This document shows positions 57,820 through 64,000 of a stretch of DNA of 64,000 nucleotides, piece after piece. The position numbers and the translations under genes are program-made. The DNA comes from JAJDTT01 sp022827025. GTDB lineage: Bacteria > Acidobacteriota > UBA6911 > RPQK01 > JAJDTT01. Numbering within the stretch: the stretch's first letter is position 1; the number at the start of each line of letters is the position of its first letter. The notes beneath the pieces were generated by a model. The model was not told where the DNA came from. It ran no database searches and saw only the letters and a list, made by a program, of their open reading frames with translations. The stretch is taken from NCBI GenBank assembly GCA_965203535.1, contig OZ241897.1:930001-994000 (forward strand), in the 5' to 3' direction.

Positions 57820-57967
57820 GTTTCGGGACTCGTGACGGACGGCTGGACCGATTCCGCCGGGCGTTCGCGCTGCCCCGCAAGTTGCTCCGGCAGTCCGGAG
57901 CAGACGGCAGAAAAGCCGTCCCACTCGCAGGTCAGGTGCGGAAATTGCAGGCGCACGATATCGCTGA

Positions 57968-58984
57968 TCAGTGGTCCCGAAAGATGGGCATCTTGTAGAA
58001 GATGGCCAACTTCTCCATCCGGGGAATCCAGCGGCGGACCTTCAGCGTGTCCACCATGAAGCTGCCCAGAATGACCGGCAGACGGGGATTGGGAGCATGA
58101 CAGTCCTGGCACTCGGGATAGTCGCTCAGGTCTCCCTTCAGATGCGCCTCCCGCATCCGCTCCATCCTCTCCGAATTCCAGAGCTCGTGGATGGAGGAGT
58201 CCCGGACGTTGCCGATGGGTTCGGTCTGCCAGGTGTGGCAGCAGGGGAAGAATTCCCCCTTGTAGTTGACCATGGCCGGCCCCTGCCAGAGCTGGTAGCA
58301 GGGATGCCGCCGCCGGGTGTGCTGGACCCTCTCCTCCAACGCCACCTCCGGAATGACGATCTCGTCCTCCTTGATGCGAACTTCGTCGACTCCGTCGATG
58401 GACCACATCCGCTGGAAGTCCCGGACCTGGTGCTGGTTCTCGGGCAGGCGGACCATCTGGAGAACCACGAACAGATCGGGACGCTGGACCTTCTTCATCT
58501 CCAGGAAGCTCAGGATATTGGCCCGGACCTTCTCGAAATCGGCCCCCTTGCGGTACTTCTCGTAAGTCTCGGGAGTGGTCCCGTCGAAGGCGATGATGAG
58601 ACTGTCCAACCCCGACTCCAGGAGTTCCTGGCTCCGGCGCCGGTCCAACAGGGTGGCGTTGGTCGAAACCACGGTGTAGATGTCGGCGTCCTTGCAGTAC
58701 CGGACCATGCGGAAGATGTCGGGATTCATGAGAGGCTCGCCACCCCCCCACGGGAACACCAATTCGGTCTTCTGGCTGATCTCATCGATGATCTGCCGGA
58801 AGAGGCCGAAATCGAAGTCCTCAGGAGGATAGTAGCCCAGCTCCCGCGGACACATGGGGCACTTGAGATTGCACTTGCCGGTGTTCTCGATGATGAGGGT
58901 GATGGGGTAGGCTTCCAGGTCGGCGCGTCCCGTCAGGTATCCCGAGAGCAACTTCCACCGATTCCGTGCCTGAGTCAGCCGCAT
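57968..58984 (-). CDS. Radical SAM/SPASM domain protein
   Basis: A 338-aa radical SAM enzyme. The [4Fe-4S]/SAM motif is C38-NLK-C42-PM-C45, followed by the SAM-binding GGGEPLMN. The C-terminal SPASM-like region carries further cysteines for an auxiliary cluster: PCYQLWQGP, FFPCCHTW, and YPECQDCHAPNP. Such enzymes modify peptides or proteins (sactipeptides, anaerobic sulfatase maturases, PQQ synthesis) or act in other ways. SPASM proteins include anaerobic sulfatase-maturing enzymes, so a link to the sulfatases at 29.8 kb is possible, though those genes are far away; its sequence cannot decide. The neighbouring genes give no substrate peptide. Confidence 0.85.
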   Translation of the reverse strand: MRLTQARNRWKLLSGYLTGRADLEAYPITLIIENTGKCNLKCPMCPRELGYYPPEDFDFGLFRQIIDEISQKTELVFPWGGGEPLMNPDIFRMVRYCKDADIYTVVSTNATLLDRRRSQELLESGLDSLIIAFDGTTPETYEKYRKGADFEKVRANILSFLEMKKVQRPDLFVVLQMVRLPENQHQVRDFQRMWSIDGVDEVRIKEDEIVIPEVALEERVQHTRRRHPCYQLWQGPAMVNYKGEFFPCCHTWQTEPIGNVRDSSIHELWNSERMERMREAHLKGDLSDYPECQDCHAPNPRLPVILGSFMVDTLKVRRWIPRMEKLAIFYKMPIFRDH

Positions 58985-59059
58985 AGGTCTCTATCCCGCG
59001 TATGCGGTGCTCATCTTAGCAGAATCACCACCCCGGCACTGATTTGACGGCATGAAGAG

Positions 59060-61777
59060 TCAGAGGATCTGCCCCTCGGCGAAGAGGGGGGCCGCCCGGA
59101 TGGCCGCCTGCGCGGCCGCCAGACGGGCCACGGGAACCCGAAACGGAGAACAGCTCACGTAGTCCATCTTGATCCGATGACAGAAGTCGATGGATGCGGT
59201 GTCCCCGCCGTGTTCCCCGCAGATCCCGATCTCCAGATTGGGACGCCGCGACCGGCCCTCCTGAACCGCCATCCGGATCAGCTTCCCCACGCCCTCCCGG
59301 TCCAGGGTCTGGAAAGGGTTCGACGGCAGGATGCCCTCGTCCACGTAGCGCAACAGAAAGTGCGTTTCCGCGTCGTCCCGGGAGTATCCCAACGTCATCT
59401 GGGTCAGGTCGTTGGTGCCGAAGGAGAAGAACTCGGCAACCTCGGCCAGTTGACTCGCGGTGATGGCGGCCCGGGGCACTTCGATCATGGTCCCGAACAT
59501 GTACTCGAGCCGGCATCCTCGCTCCCGCATGACCTCCACGGCCACCCGCTCCAGGACCGGCTGGATCACTTTCAACTCGTTGACGTGCCCTACCAGAGGG
59601 ATCAGGATCTTGGGCCGGACCGTCTTCCCGTCTTGAACCACGTTGCAGGCCGCCTCGAAGACGGCCCTCACCTGCATGCTCACGATTCCCGGCATCACGA
59701 TACTGAGCCGAATTCCCCGCAGCCCCATCATGGGATTGCTCTCGTGCAGCTTCCTCAGCGTCGCCAGGGTCCGCTGCAGCTCGCCCGCCTCCCGTGTCCG
59801 CCCCTCGGTTCGGCACACCTGGAGGCGCTCGCGAATCTCCTCCTCCGCGGGCAGGAACTCGTGCAGCGGCGGATCGATGAGCCGGATCACCACGGGACGC
59901 CCGTCCATCACCCGGAAGAGGCCTTCAAAATCTCCCCGTTGCAGGGGCAGAAGACGATCCAGAGCCTGTTTCCGCTCGACCTCGTCACTCGAGAGGATCA
60001 TCTGGCGGACGATGGGCAGGCGGCTGGTCTCGAAGAACATGTGCTCGGTCCGGCACAGACCCACGCCTTCGGCGCCATAGTCCAACGCCCGGACGGCATC
60101 CTGGGGGTGATCCGCGTTGGCCAGGACACCCAGATGACGCCGGCTGTCGGCCCAGGAAAGGAGGGTCTGCAGGTCTTTCTGCTCTTCCAGCCTGGATTCG
60201 ACGGTCGGTATCTTGCCGAGAAAAATTTCTCCGGAGGTCCCGTCGAGGGAGATCCAATCTCCCTCGCGAACCAGGTGTCCGTTGGCCTTGAGCCGACGTT
60301 TCGTCTCCCGGAGATCCATCCCTCCGGCTCCGACCACGCAGGGCACCCCGAACTGGCGAGCCACCACGGCGGCATGGCTGGTCGCCCCGCCTTCGATGGT
60401 CAGGATGCCTCGCGACGCCAGCATGCCGTGAACGTCGTCGGGCCGGGTAAAGGGGCGAACCATGACCACGTCGGTTCCCTCTCCTCCCCATCTCTCGGCA
60501 GTGTCGGCGTCGAAGGCCACCCGTCCCACCGCGGCCCCCGGAGAAGCGTTGACTCCCCGGCCCAAGAGGTTCCCGGCGCTCCTGGCCTCTCCCTTGGCTC
60601 GAGGCGCGAAGGCAGGGTGCAGGAAGACGTCGACGTCTTCGGGACGGACCCGGAGCAGCGCCTCGTCGCGGGTGACGCGTCCCTCCTGGCAAAGATCCAC
60701 GGCGATTCGAATGGCCGCCCTGGCCGTTCTCTGCCCGGACCGCGTCTGCAGGATCCAGAGCTTGCTCCGCTCGACGGTGAACTCCACGTCCTGCATGTCG
60801 CCATAGTGCCGTTCCAGTTTCCGGCAGATCCGGGTCAGCTCCCGGGCGACTCCCGGCATCCGGGTCCCGAGGTCGGTGATCCTCTCCGTATTGCGGATTC
60901 CGGCCACCACGTCCTCTCCCTGGGCGTTGGGGAGGTAGTCGCCGTAGAGAGTCCGGGCTCCGGTCACCGGGTTTCGCGTAAAGACCACGCCGGTACCGGA
61001 ATCGAGGCCCATGTTGCCGAAAACCATGGAGACGACGTTGACCGCCGTCCCCAGGCCGTGGGGAATGCCCGAGGCGTTGCGATAGTCGACGGCGCGCTTG
61101 CCGTTCCAGCTTCCAAAGACCGCCTGAACCGCCATCCTGAGTTGTTCGAAGGGGTCTTGCGGAAACTCCATGCGGGCCTCCGCCCGGATGATCCGTTTGA
61201 AGTCTGCCGTCAACTCCTTCCAGTCCGAAGCCGTCAGATCCGAGTCCGACGCCGCCCCCCGGCCGCGCTTCAACCTGTCCAGACGCGACTCGAATGCTTT
61301 GTCGTCCAATTCCAGCACCACGCTGCCGAACATCTGGACTAGGCGGCGATAGGCGTCGAATGCGAACCGGGCGTCTCCGGAGCGGCCCGCGAGCCCCGCA
61401 GCCGTCTCGTCGTTGAGCCCCACGTTGAGCACCGTATCCATCATTCCGGGCATGGAGTGCATGGCGCCGGAACGGCACGAGACGAGCAGCGGGTTCCGCG
61501 CGTTGCCGAAGCCCTTGCCGGTAGCCTCCTCCATCCAGGCCATGGCCTCCAGCACCTGGTCCCAGAGCCCGTCGGGAAGGTCGCCTCCCGAGCGCAGATA
61601 CTCCACGCACGCTTCCGTGGTGATGACGAAACCGGGTGGCACCGGCAGGCCAACGCGGCTCATCTCGGCCAGGCTGGCGCCCTTGCCGCCAAGAAGCGCC
61701 CGCAGAGACTCCTTCTCATGATGAGTCTCCGCGGGAGACACTTCGTCAAACCGGAACACCCATTTTCCGCTGTTCAT
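59060..61777 (-). CDS. ppdK: Pyruvate, phosphate dikinase
   Basis: A 905-aa PPDK, converting ATP, phosphate and pyruvate to AMP, PPi and PEP (or the reverse). The N-terminal ATP-grasp part has GGKGASLAEMSRVGLPVPPGF and SCRSGAMHSMPGMMDTVLN. The phosphohistidine domain has GGATSHAAVVAR with H468 as the carrier. The C-terminal PEP-binding part contains GLCRTEHMFF, GTNDLTQMTLGYSRDD and catalytic C853 in ICGEHGGD. All domains are complete. I start at ATG 61777 (MNSGKWVFRFDE), as in other PPDKs; the frame's extension to 61885 overlaps the end of the inositol-phosphate synthase gene and is not conserved. It lies downstream of glyS and the inositol-phosphate synthase gene. Confidence 0.96.
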   Translation of the reverse strand: MNSGKWVFRFDEVSPAETHHEKESLRALLGGKGASLAEMSRVGLPVPPGFVITTEACVEYLRSGGDLPDGLWDQVLEAMAWMEEATGKGFGNARNPLLVSCRSGAMHSMPGMMDTVLNVGLNDETAAGLAGRSGDARFAFDAYRRLVQMFGSVVLELDDKAFESRLDRLKRGRGAASDSDLTASDWKELTADFKRIIRAEARMEFPQDPFEQLRMAVQAVFGSWNGKRAVDYRNASGIPHGLGTAVNVVSMVFGNMGLDSGTGVVFTRNPVTGARTLYGDYLPNAQGEDVVAGIRNTERITDLGTRMPGVARELTRICRKLERHYGDMQDVEFTVERSKLWILQTRSGQRTARAAIRIAVDLCQEGRVTRDEALLRVRPEDVDVFLHPAFAPRAKGEARSAGNLLGRGVNASPGAAVGRVAFDADTAERWGGEGTDVVMVRPFTRPDDVHGMLASRGILTIEGGATSHAAVVARQFGVPCVVGAGGMDLRETKRRLKANGHLVREGDWISLDGTSGEIFLGKIPTVESRLEEQKDLQTLLSWADSRRHLGVLANADHPQDAVRALDYGAEGVGLCRTEHMFFETSRLPIVRQMILSSDEVERKQALDRLLPLQRGDFEGLFRVMDGRPVVIRLIDPPLHEFLPAEEEIRERLQVCRTEGRTREAGELQRTLATLRKLHESNPMMGLRGIRLSIVMPGIVSMQVRAVFEAACNVVQDGKTVRPKILIPLVGHVNELKVIQPVLERVAVEVMRERGCRLEYMFGTMIEVPRAAITASQLAEVAEFFSFGTNDLTQMTLGYSRDDAETHFLLRYVDEGILPSNPFQTLDREGVGKLIRMAVQEGRSRRPNLEIGICGEHGGDTASIDFCHRIKMDYVSCSPFRVPVARLAAAQAAIRAAPLFAEGQIL

Positions 61778-61881
61778 TTGAGCCGCCTCAAACGGAGATT
61801 CGAATAGAACGATCCGGGAAGGGAATCCCGCGGCAACCGGAGGACGTGCGGGAGCCGGTCCCGCGTCACCGGCGGTGCGGG

Positions 61882-63207
<1,326 letters not shown>

Positions 63208-63267
63208 TCACCTCGAATTCATGCCGGCTCGGACGCCGCATGAGTTTTTCGCCATCCGCTCGTCGAA

Positions 63268-64000
63268 TCAAGTCCTCGCCACCATGGAAATGTCAGCGTA
63301 GGACAAGAACAGTTGTGAGATCTCATGGAGGATTCGCAATCGGTTCCTGCGCAGGTTCTCCTCGGACGACATGACGAGCACGTCGTCGAAGAAACGGTCG
63401 ACGGGCCCGCGCAGGCGGGCCATCTGCTTCAGCGCTTCCAGAAACTCCCCCTTCTCCAGTCTGGCGGCGACCTGGGGGCGCGTCTCTTGGACCATTCGAT
63501 TCAAACTCCGTTCCGCCGGCTCTTTCAGTTCGCCGGCGTGGACACGATCCAGCTCGATCGCCTGGCCGGACAGGATATTCTTGATTCTCTTGCAGGCCGT
63601 TGCCAACACTTCGAAATCCGCTTCGTTCCTCATCTCCTCCAGGGCGACCGCCTTCCGGAACCGGAGATGCAGACTCTGACGAGAGTCTACCGCTTGTACG
63701 GCCCGGATGACGTCGTCGGACACGCCCCGGCTGAGAAACACATGCCGGACCCGCCGCTCCAGGAATGCCAGGACACGGTCTTCCGAGTCCGGTCCGGCCC
63801 CGTCTTCCGAGAGCGACTGCCGCGCCATCCGCACCAGGTCTTCGAGCGGATAGTCGAGACGAAACTCCAGCAATATCTTGACAATGCCCAGGGCCTGACG
63901 GCGAAGCGCGAAGGGATCGCTGGAGCCGGTGGGAACGATTCCACCGGCGATGCATGCAGTGACGGTATCCAGCTTGTCCGCCAGGGCCAACAGGGCCCCG
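63268..64000 (-). CDS. glyS: Glycyl-tRNA synthetase beta subunit, 3' part
   Basis: The C-terminal ~243 codons of GlyS, running off the window's right edge. The strong family motif is LLALADKLDTVTACIAGGIVPTGSSDPFALRRQALGIVKILLEF. The remainder is the helical anticodon-binding-like region (SVDSRQSLHLRFRKAVAL, EPAERSLNRMVQE, PVDRFFDDVLVMSSEENLRRNRLRILHEISQLF). GlyS works with GlyQ as an alpha2beta2 enzyme that charges tRNA-Gly. The 5' part should be past position 64000. It is followed by the inositol-phosphate synthase gene and ppdK on the same strand. Confidence 0.95.
   Translation of the reverse strand, partial: GALLALADKLDTVTACIAGGIVPTGSSDPFALRRQALGIVKILLEFRLDYPLEDLVRMARQSLSEDGAGPDSEDRVLAFLERRVRHVFLSRGVSDDVIRAVQAVDSRQSLHLRFRKAVALEEMRNEADFEVLATACKRIKNILSGQAIELDRVHAGELKEPAERSLNRMVQETRPQVAARLEKGEFLEALKQMARLRGPVDRFFDDVLVMSSEENLRRNRLRILHEISQLFLSYADISMVART

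Overview
This is high-G+C bacterial chromosomal DNA, densely coding on both strands. Its gene content is typical of polymer-degrading Acidobacteriota or Planctomycetota metagenome lineages: many Tat- or lipoprotein-exported Gfo/Idh/MocA oxidoreductases, sulfatases, DUF1080 and DUF6807 proteins, a BNR sialidase-like protein, PS-type leucine-rich repeats, and families of short intergenic palindromes. I lean towards Acidobacteriota, but no rRNA or other phylogenetic marker is present to prove it. I saw no rRNA, tRNA or CRISPR array.

Layout. 0.2-10.1 kb: a sugar-acid island, visibly less G+C-biased at third codon positions than what follows. It holds a mannonate-dehydratase-like enolase-superfamily enzyme, a DapA/NAL-type aldolase, a truncated Tat protein, a metallophosphoesterase, a Tat-exported glycoside-hydrolase-like protein, a BNR sialidase-like protein and a HEAT-repeat/sodium:solute symporter fusion. 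10.4-14.6 kb: a D-aminoacylase-type amidohydrolase and a large secreted beta-propeller protein. 14.75-15.2 kb: a tiny membrane ORF and an island of palindromic repeats. 15.2-19.2 kb: a possible defence pair, made of a 948-aa UvrD-like helicase with extra N- and C-terminal modules and an OLD-like ATPase that appears to have lost its middle. 19.3-29.7 kb: mostly metabolic enzymes (DUF6807 lipoprotein, Gfo/Idh/MocA, class V aminotransferase, hydroxyacid-oxoacid transhydrogenase-like enzyme, aldo/keto reductase, thioredoxin-like protein, M19 dipeptidase, Maf, MsrP) with a 166-bp MITE-like inverted repeat at 25.9 kb.

29.8-35.7 kb: a tandem pair of near-identical sulfatases run straight into a CE15-like esterase, likely acting on sulfated uronate-containing glycans. 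ApaH and a formylglycine-enzyme homologue lacking the catalytic cysteines follow. 35.8-42.8 kb: purL, a DUF2007/zinc-ribbon protein, an antitoxin with a truncated PIN toxin, an Ldh2-type dehydrogenase and an amidohydrolase. 43.2-48.3 kb: a large secreted LRR/FnIII protein gene with a Fur-box-like promoter and a His/Asp/Glu-rich insert, cleanly broken by a 1159-bp IS630-family element, beside a small His/Cys membrane protein. This is the most unusual locus in the window.

48.5-56.0 kb: Gfo/Idh/MocA plus DUF1080 (3-keto-glycoside chemistry), a thioesterase, a methyltransferase, RidA and two GT39-like glycosyltransferases, one frameshifted and running into a dispersed repeat. 56.2-64 kb: an AAA ATPase/PD-(D/E)XK protein, a radical SAM-SPASM protein, ppdK, inositol-phosphate synthase and the 3' part of glyS, which runs off the window end.
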